DNA from: Tubiluchus corallicola
Lineage: Eukaryota > Priapulida > Priapulimorpha > Priapulimorphida > Tubiluchidae
Reading direction: 5' to 3'
NCBI GenBank assembly: GCA_030141605.1
Contig: JAQGDQ010000001.1
Location: 2,266,501 to 2,330,500, forward strand
DNA: 64,000 nt
Shown here piece after piece: positions 1 to 12,825 of this stretch. Each line of letters starts with the position of its first letter. The first letter of the stretch is position 1. The notes under the pieces were generated by a model. That model was not told the DNA's origin. It saw only the letters and a list, made by a program, of their open reading frames with translations, and ran no database searches. The translations under genes were made by a program, and so were the position numbers.

Positions 1-1059
1 GTTGGTGCACCGCAATTTGGACCTAGGGCCCAACAAGGATCCTGGTTACCCTGGCAATTGACTTTGATGATCAGTGTCATCATAACTTTACTAGAAGAAA
101 AGTACCTTAATTTTTGAAATAAGTTTACATAAGATATATTCAGCATAGATAATGAGGTGACTTATTTTATATATGTATGTATTTTCACATATTTTTCTAG
201 ATAGATATGCTTGTTTGATAAAGGGAATTAGGGAGTCCAAAACCATTAACAGCTGAGCCCCAATTTTGTTTTCCACGAGCACATTTTTTTCTTGGCAGAA
301 TTATTTATCTATGGATTAACTGTGCTGTGCATATATCTTGACCTGTGCACTATCAAAACATGCATTAATTTTCAATATCAGTTAATTTCACAGTCTGGCT
401 TCCACGTTAAACAGAAGCTAAGAAGGGGTTATTTATATCTAGTAAATTTAGCTAAAGTAACAAGATGCCTAACAAAATTAACATAACATGTATTTTGCAA
501 AATCTGCTCATTCACTGTTTAACCAGGTTAAGTGTGTGGAATCCCAAAATCCTACATGAAAAAACTGCTAAGTACCACACACACACATATACTGTCAAGC
601 AGCATGACAGCTTACAAACAATGCATTTTATTATGATTCATCAGATGGATGATATGATCAATACTTGCTACTCAGTCATCCATTGGTAGCAATAAGTACA
701 TTCCCCTGTTTACATGATGGCATAATCCACTGGAGTCCACCATATACTGTCAAGACAAACTCATCGAAACAAAATCGTGTTCAAATAAATAACAATGCAC
801 GTGAAGCAGATCGATATGGAGTCCTTCATAGAGTGGAAGCAGCTATTGCATAAGACCCTGATAAAGATTATTTTCTAATAAAGTCGTAGATCACAACAAA
901 TCTGCCATGGCCGTAAGAAGTTCAGATACGATTACAGCAAAAATGGACAAAATCGACATATCAATGGCTTATACTTTGACAGAAAAAAAGATGACACACT
1001 GAAGAAGGACAAAACTACTGGCCACATAAAAAAACAAGAAGAACATTACATTTTGGTTG

Positions 1060-1480
1060 AAGAACATAGATCAATTTATCCTGGTCACATTTTTACCTAA
1101 CATGTGCAGCTACTCTGTGGCGAGGATCTAATAACGTAGCTAAATTACATTACCAGTTCAAAAGGGTACCACACTTTTTCCATACAGCATTTATAACTGC
1201 CGTTCCTAATCCATAGTACTCAAATCTCTTTTACTACCAATTATAGCATATTTATTTTTGGTATGACACTTGACAAAGGACACTGTTTTCTTGCAATGCA
1301 TAGGTGATATCTTCAGTAAATTTTTCAGCCTTCTTCACAGCTTTCAGAAACACAGCAGTGAGGCAAATATTTTTTGCAGGAAGGTCTAATTTATCTTTTA
1401 CAGATTGTTCCAACCCACCCACAACTAGAATAAACTAATCACAGGTGGCTGAATATTCTTCTTCCTGTTTGCACTGGGAC
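1060..1480 (-). pseudogene. Decayed hAT-like transposase fragment
   Basis: On the minus strand, broken by stops, a stretch reading GLEQSVKDKLDLPAKN, then KKAEKFTEDITYALQ (about 1290-1400), is followed about 50 codons later by LATLLDPRHR (about 1101-1146). The second motif resembles the A-T-x-L-D-P-R-F/Y-K block of hAT/ZBED transposases, and the order of blocks fits. In-frame stops lie at TGTGATTAG and elsewhere. It is not part of NUF2 in any spliced frame I could make. Assignment rests on motif recognition only. Confidence 0.4.
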
Positions 1481-1488
1481 ATTGGTAA

Positions 1489-1527
1489 CACAGATGTATA
1501 TATATATATATATATTACATCTGTGCA
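1489..1527. repeat. (TA)n microsatellite inside a perfect hairpin
   Basis: The arms CACAGATGTA (1489-1498) and TACATCTGTG (1518-1527) are exact reverse complements flanking a TA run, so the whole 39-bp block can fold as one hairpin. Confidence 0.85.
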
Positions 1528-1790
1528 AGGTTAACTAGAAATTAACATGGAAAATGAGAGTACACCATAGGTACTTAGAATTTATTATTTAGCTCTACGC
1601 GTCATGCACTCCAAATGAATTTTATTTAAAATCAGTCAAATCAAAAGTAAGTTCATATCACAAGATGATAATTAGAGCTACTTCTACCTACTTCTAGGCA
1701 TACTTAAAAGTAGAGGGTCATCTTACTGGAAAGTAGAGGGGACATCGTACATGATAAACTCAACAAATGCACAACTTTCCTGTTTCTTAC

Positions 1791-4700
1791 CTTTTGCAGA
1801 ATTTGACCATGGAGTGCCTGACGGGAAGCCATAAACTCAGCATGCTGTTTTTCGATTTCATCAAATTCTTGAAACTTTTTTGACCATTGTTCAGAAAAGT
1901 CAATACCTACTACATCATTTTCCTTAACCAGCTTGATGAATTTCTCATGCTCACTGTTAAAAGTTACAAAAAATGCATAAAAGAGTGAATGATTCACACA
2001 GGCATACAAAGTATCTCGTATGCACATTCCGCTCATTCATAAGGCTATTAATTTATAATTGTAAATGCATATCTAATCATCCCACCACCACACCTACTAT
2101 TAATGCACTATAAAGTATTAACAAATCAATCACTTTGATATATTTTATTCAGAGGCCTAGTGGTAGACTCATTTGAGTACAGAAACAGGCAGTCTACTAC
2201 CTCTCTGTTACAACCAGAAATACAAAACTAAAACTACACTTTGAAAAAGTAAATGAGAAAAAGTGATACCTTTTGGTGTCCTCCAATTCTGTCAACAAGA
2301 TCTCCATTTGTTTTTTATGCTTGATTTCAGCTTTAGACAGCTTTTCAAGCTTAGCTGCTAGCTGGTATTTTCTCTGTTCAGTATCATGTGCAACAATGCT
2401 AAGCTCTTCACGTTTATTGGCAATTTTTTCATGTATATCTTCGTACTGTTTTTTTAGATCACTGAAACGTTGGAAGAATTAGCTTGACTTATACGCGTAA
2501 TTCAAGAAAACCAATTTTTAGCTAAACACAGAAGAATTTACAATTGAATTTTAATATTCTAGAATTGACTATTGAACTAGTAACCAATGTTATTGACACT
2601 AATTCCAGCTTCTTTAAAATATGTACTAACATTTCAATGCCTATAATAATGTTAATGAAAACAACTTGAGAATTGATATGAAGTACAGAACAGGAGAAAA
2701 TTAAAAAACATTGTAGTTAGAGTGTATTAATATTAATATTAACAAAACTGCAAAGCGTTACGCTTAATAATCTTCAGTAAGTTGACCATCTTTCTTTTCG
2801 AACCTAACAAGTCAAATAGCCTCCATTCTAGCTCCCTCTGTGTTGCTATGATTTTTTGCATTTTCACATAATTGAAACAACATAAAATCTTTACAGGCAA
2901 ACCTCTTTATACCACCCACTTGGGGCTGCAAAAAAGTTGACATTATAGCGAGTCCGGCCTTATTAAACTTCCCCAAAGATTAGGTGCCTTAATTTTCTAC
3001 TAAGAAATCATTGAGATAGAAATCAATCAACTAGAATCAAAAGAAAATTTTCAAATTACTCATCTGTAAATAAATAAAATGGAACTGCCATAAACATACT
3101 TATTAAATAAACAAAGGACAATAAATGTGCATTCAACTATACTGCACTGTTCATTTAACGCGCATTTATTAATTTGCCGGATGACGGGTGATTTTGGTGC
3201 ACATCTAAATACAGCCGTTCCGTTTATAGCCACTGTGATGGAACAAAATGGGACGGGGGCATAGTAAGTATAATAAGGTTTGACTGTAGTCTGTGTTAAA
3301 GAACTTTGGCTTCTCTTTCTATCAAAAGTACAAAACCATTACACTATAGGCCAGACTTACGCAACCAGAACATTACTAGTATAATAAAGCAACACTCACT
3401 TTTCCTCTTCTTGCTTTATCTGGAGATCTGATAGAAGTCTCAATAAGTAGTCACAATCGCGTTCTAGCTGTTGTCTGCGAGGTTGTTGTTCCCTCACCTC
3501 TATTAATCGCTTTCTCTTGACTTCTTTCACTTGTTTGATGCTATAAATAAAATCAGGAATTATGCAGGCACATGGATGCAGTAAGCTCTCTTCTGACGAG
3601 CAAATGCGCAAAACTAATCAGCCATGAAAGTTTGCTGGCTTTCTCTATGACAAGATTGTAATACTCAATGTTACCTAAATAGATGTCTACGTTTCTGTTC
3701 TTCTTCGGCCTTCATCCGCTCTGGAGACTGAACAACCTGCATGGAAAGCCTCCCATTGGCCTCTTTCTGTTTCTGTAATGCCTGTGTTATCTGATCCTAT
3801 GCATTCAGTAAAGAAAATTTTATAATTACTAAGGGATGTGTTGTCTTTTTTCCTTTTAGGAAATGGCAATGTCAATAACCCAAACTTTCACTAAGTTTAT
3901 ACATTTTTGCAGACAGCTGAAAGTTGGAACCATTACGTTCAAGAGCTGAAAGTATGCCGTTAGGGAAAGCCATCAAGTGTCTGGCACTGAACATTTTGAA
4001 GTGGCATAGCTAGGAGAACACTTTGAAATATCTCATTAAAACTCCAGCTCACACAATAGCTACGTACATTATTACAATGTTTACAACTTACTATGCGAGC
4101 TTTCTTGCCCGTCAGTTGAGCATCAAATGCTGCAGCTGTTTTCTGTGCAGTAGCTTCTGCCTTTTTTAAGTCATTAGTCAACTTTGTAACTTCTTCCAGC
4201 TCTTGATTCAACTGCGAATAAGTGTAAACTCGTTATTAATTTTCTGCATTGATATGCATATGTATATAAATATCAAGTATTCTCAAATGTTATTTTATAC
4301 ACTGCTAATTTACTAAAAGTAAGTTACTACGAAGTAACTTTATTCAGTACGAATGTACTAAAAATATGAAGAGCTTCTACACAGGTATTAATTCCAACAA
4401 AATTAGACTAAGCTAAGCACAAAATTCTGAAACCCGATTCTCGTAGAAAAAGCATGAAGAATTTTTTTAGAAAGGTGTCCTTTTTAGAAAATCCCTTGTT
4501 TTTTTCCTTTCGGGCATTCTGGGCTCGGATGAGCTACGCACTCCACTATACAATATACGAGTATGAAAAATCACAGGAAATGAGTATTTTTTGGTACTGA
4601 ATCTAAATGGTGCTGACAATTGGTCTTTTGTATGGCCAGACCCAGTTGCCAAGCAACCCATTTTAATTTAAGGCTTTTTTGGTCTGAAAGTAGGGTACAC

Positions 4701-7700
4701 CTGTAATATTAACTAGATAGATCTGAAAATTAAAGAGAAGAGGCACTTTAGGATGCTGATGCATTAGACCATACAGTTGTTTTAATGGATTTTCCTGGAG
4801 ATCCGAATGTAGGACACGCGCATAGTACTAAAGTAAAAAATAATCCAAAGAATTGCAGGTAAGATGTCTTTGCTACAGTGACTGCAAATTTACTTTTAGC
4901 TTTTAGTTTTATTGTACAAGGACACACAGTTATCTCGGCTATCACGCTAATTTGTGGTTTGTGTTATTTCGTATCACATCTAAAACTCCCATTGAGCTCC
5001 TAAACTAACATACACAAAAAATCACTTAAATTGATTGGAATATATTTAGTATTTGCACTTAATAACCCGTTATTAATTTCAGGACCATCTGCACTTAATG
5101 TGTGTAAAATTTTCCATGTATTTTGTATATAAATAAATTAGGCTACTAATCGCAAAACATTACCAGCATTGTTAATTTACACTGCACATATCCAGTATCA
5201 TAACACAACTAAGCCAACAAGCCTTACTTTAACATGAATGGGCAACAAACCACTAATCACAAAAAAATATTTGCTAAAGTTTCTCTTGCCTATGAACATA
5301 TCACAGCTGCGACATACTTTTCCATATTTAGCTGATCGTGTGGTCGTCCACAAGCTTTTATCAACTTTTTGCATCTTTCCAACTGTTTGCAGGAGAAATG
5401 AAATAAATTTGTTTCATTCTGTAGACGATCTTTATACCTACTGTACGACTTACATAAGGCCCACTGTCATCTTTTAACCATGATTATAACCAGAAAAATA
5501 GCGTAAAATGAACTATTTCAGGATACTAATATTACATTGATATGTAATATAAATTTTGATCACACTTGAATTAAGAAGACACAGCAGACATCTTATTAAT
5601 TCTTATAACAATTAATATTGATCAGGGAAGAAAATCACTTTGCCTGAAAATTTCTTTAATTTAGTTGTTGATTCAAAAACCAGAAGACATGGTTTAAAAC
5701 TTCTTAAAGAACAGCCACGTCATGACAATCTAAATTTACTATGAAATTAATGAACGAATAGACCAATTTGCCTGTCATGGTGATTCTGGCTCCTACAACC
5801 TGTGCAAATCTACGACGAGGTGCTCAGGCTGTAATTTATAATTTGTAATTTAACCTTGAATCACTTATATTTGCTAACTCGGACTTCACTCAGACGTTAT
5901 AAATTTTATCATCATATCACATCGATATTACAATGCAGTATGCCTATTGGTTGTGGCATAACCTTCTTAGTGATGTGAAAATCTGTGCTGTAAGCATTTA
6001 TTTAATTTATTCATTCTGCACATTTTATTCATAGCAAAATGTTTTAATCAGCAACTAGTATACATAACTGTTATACATTGCCTTCTATAAAAATGAAACT
6101 ATATATTTCCACTAATTCACTTACTACTTTAATTGGTAATAATAAAATCTACAACCTGGCCAATGTTTCTTCCTCTAACTGATAAAAAATTTGAGCATTT
6201 TTCGTAACAGTTTAACATGCCCGGCAATACAGCTAATGTCCCGAAAGAGCAGCGACACATAGGTTCTGGAGATGTGTGAAAAATTACACTTGCTAATTGG
6301 GCAGTCAGCATTGCTTGAGTGAGCATGACTGATGTTCTGCTTGATGTTAATTGGCACTTGTATATTTATGAAGTCAAAATTGCAGCACTCTCCAGTCTCT
6401 TTAACTGTTTTTCAGAACCTCTCCTGCTGTCAGTTCAGCTCGAGCATCATAATTTGCTTTTAATTGCCCATAAAACTATTAGTTTTCAATAAAAGTTTGC
6501 CAGTATCTTTGTTTAAAAAAGAGAGAACCTGCATGTTCTGTTAAACTTCACCAGCAAAACAAGTATAGCAAACAAATGTTATGCAAAACAAAATTGCCAA
6601 AATGAATTACAAATATTACGATCACTAGATGATACAGAAAATATTCAAATAATTCTGAAACTTGGTTATGCTTTCATGTGACATAACATATATACACACC
6701 TCTTTTATAACACCTTCTTCCTGCGAGTGTTGTGCTTTGATACTGTTAAGTTTGCCCTTCACTGTGTCAGTTTCTCTCATCAGTAACTCTATTTGTGCTC
6801 TTGATTCTTCCTAAAGTTGAACACATAACTGCTTATTCGGATGTAGTATTAAATACTGCAGTTAACGGGTTCGTAAACCAGCAAATACAAATTACTAAAA
6901 TCTTCTGGCATAAACCTCTGCTAAACAAAAAAATGGGAAATTTTTATGCTATTTGAACTTCACATTGCGGTTAAAAATAAAGACTGCTTTTATGACGTAC
7001 TGAATTGAAAATAACGGTTTTGCTTTGAATTGTTACATTTGTTATAAAACATAATTTATAATAATAAATTGATATTAATGTATTCCAGAACATAAAGGAA
7101 ATCAGTTTATTGTTTGGAAGGTACTTTACCAAAATCAATATAACTATTGGGTTATTGAACTTTAAATAAGTGTACAAACCAAAACTGTCCATAAGTCGGC
7201 ACATTTAAAACTAAGCTATGATGCGTCAAATTTAAATGCACCAAAAATTTAGTCAAATGTTAATTTTTTGTTTATAAAAACAAATGCTAAATATAGTGGA
7301 CTTTTATATTCTAGCACCAAATTGTCAAGAATATGTTCAAAAAATATTAAAAATCTAGTTTTATAACGCTGTACCCACTTCTCTGGCTAGAAACTAGTAC
7401 TGCAATTGTAAAAAACTTGTATTTTCAAATGTTGATAGAAGCTGTCATTTTGCTTCGAGTTTTTTCAGTTCCTCCAGATAAATCCAGATCCTCATCAGGA
7501 AGAGCCATCTACTGGATTTAAATATAACCTCAATGCGCTCTTGCAGTCGGTAGCAACCAACATTTGTGTGGTTGCTAAGTGTTTCGTAGAAACACAACAA
7601 AAAACGTTGGCTAACTTTAACAGCGATTTCCAGTGCATAGCATGCACCTCAACTTCAATGTGGGTTATCTCAGCTTAGAAATAACAAAAATGCTCCCCAT

Positions 7701-10700
7701 GGAATGGAGATTCAGGATATGTGAATAACTAGAAAAGCTTAATTATGGACGATTTTGCTATGCAAGCACACATTTAAATGTTATTTTTAAAGCTAACTAA
7801 CGAAAATTATGGCAGCAAGTATACACAACATCCTTACAACTTCTTCTTTAATGCCTTTAAAGTCAAGACTTCTTTCAGTTGCAAACCGGATATAATTTGT
7901 TAATGCACAATGAATTAGCAAAGTTTTCTTTGGCTTTGGATCAGTTAAATCTTTCATTTGAAATGTTGGTAAGCCGCATCGTCTCAACAGTGTTTGCCTA
8001 AAAAAACGATAGAAATGCAAAACGTATCAGTGTCTATCAGTGCTATAGGAAGGGTATCTTTTTGAGCTTAAGGAAACAACTAGTAGTAAAACTTCAAACA
8101 TTCTACTCTTTTAAGGACGCATTAGACAAACCAGGTACTAAATGCCAGGCACCAGCTAAAAAATTATTAATAATAAAAGCTACATTTGGCAGCATGTGGG
8201 TGCATAATATAATGTCACTAAAACGTTTTACAAAATAAAGAACACATTTCTTACATTGCCATTGTGAGAAGAAGCAGAGGCTTGCTGTCCAGGTGCAACT
8301 CAGGATAGTCCAAAAACTCATCAGTAATTGGAAAAGGCTGTAGACACAAAAGATATGTCAACAAATACAAATTAATCATGAAATTCCTGAAAAGATGCTT
8401 CTATAAAGTTTTTTTTCTTCTAAAACCGGACAACCTAGCCAGTCTTATCAGTTTGACAATGCTGAACCCGAAAAAAGATGCAAAAAAAGCAAAATGGCTG
8501 CCAAGTTTTTGCATAAACTGCACAAATAAAAAGAAATTCAAAGAAAATTAATATTGAGAAATAATTATGATATATTCAAGGGTTGGACCTAGGGAATCCA
8601 TTTCAGTTACTTTTGTTACAAAAATGGCCACTATTTTCAAAATACTGATTCATGCAACTAATATTAACTGTTTCACCTAAAGATTTATTATAATTTATAA
8701 AAACTAAAGGCAAATTATTTTTGTCAACTCAACTTGTTGACAAACGTCAAAAAGGATGCAGAAACACTAAAACACTCCAACAACCAAAAAACAAAATGAC
8801 CACCAGATTCCCGGCATATATAATCTAGCTGAACAGTGAAAAACTAGCTCGTTTTATATAAAAGTTATGGTGGAATTCATCAAGGTGATTAATTTTGGAC
8901 ATGGAGTTAACCAAAAGTCCCCCAACACAGCTGCCATACAAGATGGTTGTTGTAGTATCTAAAGGCCATATCTTAACTGTTAGAACAGATAAGATGATGA
9001 TTTTAGTGTCTATATTTGGGTTTTAAAGGTCAAGGAATCTACAGCTGATGCCAATGATGGTGGAATAGGTAGATGGCTAAACAGCGAAGAATCATCAAAG
9101 CATCATTCCAGAAATGATAGGAGGCTACACACTTACTCAAGTGTAGGAAAGAGAACCACATTGAATGTACTTTGCATTCCCGAAATTTGTCAATATTAAA
9201 GCAGATTAATGGAACTCAACCCATCATATCCATCAATGCATGGTATGGATAAGCCTGAAAATATGATAGCTGTATGGAATAGTAAAATGCATACAACAGG
9301 TGTTACTAGGACTACTAGATTTAATTTTAACCATGATCAGATAGTTCTTGTTCTGGAGAAAGCTGTCACTTCGCCATCAACAATGGAAGCATTTAACGAA
9401 AATTACACAAGTGCACATTTAAGCATATACGATGGAAAAAAAAGCTGAATACGTGACTCAACATTTTCTCTTGATGGCACACATGGTTTTGAAAGATGGC
9501 ACACCAAAATTATTATAACCAGTAACTGTACTTTTTGTGGAAAATAGTAACCAAATGCAATTTTAAAGATGATCACAGCTCTTATTCTGGAGCAAAGGCA
9601 TGCAAATCTTTTAAGTCTTTACAATATTATGCAATGTTGTGCATAGTAATAAGCAGTGCACAATAATTAGTTTGTATCATATTCTATGCATGTGAAGGCT
9701 CTCAGTAATAATGAACAAATAAAATCTGCAAATCTGACAAAGCTAAAATAAAGAACAGGACTGCATGAAAGCAGTGCCTTAGTTGTGGGAGTAATGATAT
9801 ATTATGGATAAAGAAACTATTATCTAGTAATTTGAATAAGTGATGAAATCTTAAGGTTAGTAGACTAAGAAAGGACTAACACATGACCCATTGAAGAAGA
9901 AATGACTACGTCTTAAATAGATTACTTTCATGTGATGCTCCTACACAATTTTCGATAGAGCAAATAAAAACTCAATCGTTTTTTTACTTGTTTTAATGTC
10001 CTTTAAGTTAAAAGTATTAAATTTAGTTAGTGTTTCCTTTTGCATGATCATGGCAGTTTTGTTGTTATAGTTTGTACTTCTGTAGCGTAACACTTTTGGT
10101 CCAGTATCTCAAATTGATCAACGGTGGCACAGGGCCCCCCTTAATATTCTTAAAGAGGACCATCAGAACATGAGAAAACCACTGAGAAAAAACTTATACG
10201 GAAAATGTAAGTTCACCCCACCGGCTGCCGGACTACAGGGGTTTAATCAGAGAAAGATGTATGCAGAAAGAAAGGCAAAGAGTTTAATGTATGAGTCAAG
10301 CATTATTAATTTTTCTTTGCAATGCAACTGAGAGAAATACGTAGGCCAAACATGATCATTGACCTTTACGGGAAGAACACAATTGAATGCTTTTAGATTG
10401 TTCTCTAAAGGCAATGTTTCATATGATGACGTTTCCCTTAATCACATACTTTGCTGGAACTCATTAGCGTCGTTAAGCAAAGACTTATGGTATATGTATT
10501 TTACGCTTTGAAAAATTACTTTACGCCTTCTGTACAGGTCCTAGCTATTGTATAAAACGTTTAGGTCAAGTGTGCGAGTGTCGCAGGCAAAAACATTTAT
10601 TTTATACTTTTCTCAAAATGTGTAGGTGTTATATATGAAATGCTTAGGAATTCTAGAAAATGTCTAGATCTTGCACATTGCCTGTAACATATATTAAAAC

Positions 10701-11970
10701 TAAACTGTAATAGATTTCAGCTATTTCCAGTTGAACGTTTCATTAGGAGTAGATTATTCTATTGAACAACACTTCATTCACACAGAAATGTGCGCACAAC
10801 ATCAATATAAAGTGCAGAACTGTGAGTGCACCCAACTTGACATGGGAGTCTGTCACTACAGTCGTTATTCGCAAAACAGGGAGTTGTTAATGAGAAAAGT
10901 CTGTCTGTATTCTACAGTGCCTTAGACACACTGTGAAAAAGTATATTTTCAGTTCTCAAAGTTTTACGCACACCATAATTATGAACGCTTAGTGATGCGA
11001 GTACGAGCACTGCAGTACATGCTTCTTGGGAAAGACAATGAAGTGTGCAAAATCTTACACTTATTGTATTAAGCAATCATCGGTTACGTTAATTTATTAT
11101 CGAGCACTTAGTTGAACATCATGGGCAACCGATTTTCATTAAAAATCGAGCAATTAGAACCATACTAATATACATGTACCCCGGGGTAGTTAAACCGCAG
11201 TAGGTAACACAGCAGTCCAAGTGCCCTAAAGCAGCTTCCTAGCAGTTATCCAGTCAGTGGCAAATTAGAGATGGCTAAACATGTACCTTAACCATTCAGC
11301 TATTCTTTTGCCCAAACGTTTAGAATTTTAAAATCAATAAAATTTGTTAATTGCAAATAGGTTGATACAACAAAAAAACAAACACTTTATTGTACAAAAA
11401 TAAATACTATGAAGTGGTAATTTTTTGCAGCAAACCTTATTCAGGTTATCCAGCACAGAAGGCCCAGTGATATCTTCCAAAACTGTACTACATAAATGCA
11501 TTATTCTCGAAGCCTGGAAAAATCAATAACTAATTATAATATTGACAAATAAATGAAAATTAAACCAAAAAATTACCATCCAAGTTTTCAAGAAGAATTA
11601 TTTCAGACAAACAAACATTGAAAAAATGTGGGAGTCTAGCATAAGCCACAATAATTTAGAATCAGTATTTAAAGCAGTGATGCGCTTATTCAAGAATGCA
11701 TTTCATTTGATTCATTCCCCCACCTAGAGCCACTATTAACCAGGTGAATTTCATGCCCTAGGCTAAAGAGTTATTAAGCAACATGTTTACGAAGAATAAA
11801 TAAAGATCTTTTATAACTGTATGAGAGTCAAGAAGTTTAGCAAAATCTTAATTATCATTTACCTTAGGAGATTTGAAGTCTTGTTCTTTGACTTGCAACT
11901 CAGGAAATGCATGCTGATAAAATTCAGCCACCTCACCATATGTGAGCATGGGATACTGCAACTTAAACAT
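1791..11970 (-). CDS. NUF2: NUF2 kinetochore protein (NDC80 complex), C-terminal exon not found
   Basis: Product: the NUF2 subunit of the NDC80 complex, which couples kinetochores to spindle microtubules. Ten coding exons were read on the minus strand: 11970-11863, 11513-11436, 8337-8255, 7997-7838, 6810-6700, 4211-4092, 3796-3675, 3540-3400, 2461-2270 and 1953-1791. All have AG/GT borders and matching phases and give 426 residues. Residues 1-143 match the NUF2 calponin-homology head (hydrophobic start MFKLQYPM, then a TNYIRF stretch like the human FINFIHF region). The rest is Lys/Glu/Gln-rich coiled coil with the family landmark VVQSPERMK at 241-249 (human IVDSPEKLK). The start ATG directly follows a splice acceptor (TTTTTACAG), so the 5'UTR lies in an upstream exon, probably near 14.9 kb. 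A good donor (AAAAG|GTAAG) closes the last exon seen. Human NUF2 is 464 residues, so about 40 C-terminal residues are missing, either in an exon I did not recognise or left of the window. Confidence 0.9.
2894..3286. mobile_element. MITE of Tc1/mariner (pogo-like) type
   Basis: This 393-bp element lies in a NUF2 intron (between 2461 and 3400). The left end CAGGCAAACCTCTTTAT and the reverse complement of the right end CAGTCAAACCTTATTAT form terminal inverted repeats, and TA dinucleotides flank both ends (2892-2893 and 3287-3288). There is no coding capacity. The TA target site and CAG-starting ends fit pogo/Tc1-mariner non-autonomous elements. Confidence 0.65.
5208..6340 (+). repeat. Dispersed repeat family A, copy 1 (NUF2 intron)
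   Basis: Large parts align, in the same orientation, to 40559-41425: for example TCTTTTAACCATGATTATAA, then CTATATATTTCCACTAA and a shared ending that runs through AATAATAAAATCTA. The copies are clearly diverged, with indels (extra sequence here at about 5560-5990). No protein is recognisable, so the class is unknown. Confidence 0.7.
7490..7745 (-). repeat. Dispersed repeat family B, copy 1 (NUF2 intron)
   Basis: The reverse complement matches 63765-64000: shared blocks include CTAGTTATTCA, CCTGAATCTCCATT, GTTATTTCTAAGCTGAGATAA, TTGAAGTTGAG and AAACACTTAGCAACCA. The copies differ by substitutions and a small insertion. Possibly a SINE or MITE; ends not defined. Confidence 0.7.
10480..10680. 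repeat. Possible relative of the CCTAGG-rich repeat family
   Basis: Contains several short blocks of the type AAATGCTTAGGAATTC and GGTCCTAGCTATT that resemble the repeat at 38.1-40.1 kb (TGCCTAGGCATTTTAT blocks). Lies in the long intron before the first NUF2 coding exon's neighbour. Weak evidence. Confidence 0.3.
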
Positions 11971-12825
11971 CTGTAAAAAGGTTAAATTTATTTTTACCAG
12001 GTCTGCTGGAAAAAATAGAGAGAATTTCTGTTAGTGCTGCTGAACTCTACTACACCACAAAAATTAGGCAACCTATAAAAAGAAGAAAGAGATTCTTCCA
12101 TTAAGGGCTTGTGGCCTACATGAGAAGTGCCCAATAGCTCACTGGTTTGGAACAGCAAGCCTACTAATGCAGCAAAGCTAAGTCACGTCTTTCCGAATCA
12201 TGTGAAGATGCATATGCATTCCCAGGTGCATCTCTTGAAAATAGCTGCAGAATAAATAATAAAAGGGCTTTACCAGATATTAAGGCTTCTCCCTAATAGG
12301 AGAAAACATGCAGAATGGGATGTGTACTGTTGAAGCAGCTCTGAAGGCAAAAAAAACTGGGTATCAAAACATGGCCATTTAGGCATTAGTGACAACCAAG
12401 TCAAATTTAAAGATAGCATACATGTGTATGCAGTAAAACGCAAAAAAGACATACTGTAGCAGACTTTTTCTGGCAGTAAATTACATCACAGCCAAAAATA
12501 ATCCTGGAATATGCTAATATCAAGTAAGGAGGCAATCAATTTACTCATTAAACTGTAACTGTATGGAAACAATATTAGGGGAGACTAGTATGGTATTTTG
12601 CAATTTGTTTATAAAATACTGTTTAAACTAATTATCCTTTGGAAAAACGTAAAATGACCACCTAGTTACTAATACCATTTTCATCTATCACACGAAGTGG
12701 GTGTGGGCAAACATATGATTTGAGCTTGACATGAAGTCTTTAGCACTACTTTAAAAATGAATGAATTTGGCTTGAATGTGCATGTGTACAGCATTTTGCT
12801 GATATGTAACAAATAAGTGTCACTC

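Noticed and set aside
1704-1790. Read-through of the last visible NUF2 exon to a stop
   Set aside because: The AAAAG|GTAAG donor at 1791 is strong, and the extra residues (VRNRKVVHLLSLSC...) do not look like a NUF2 C-terminus.
9209-9448. 79-codon open frame in the long NUF2 intron
   Set aside because: The composition looks fairly protein-like, but no family, splice context or homologous copy could be seen; left unannotated.
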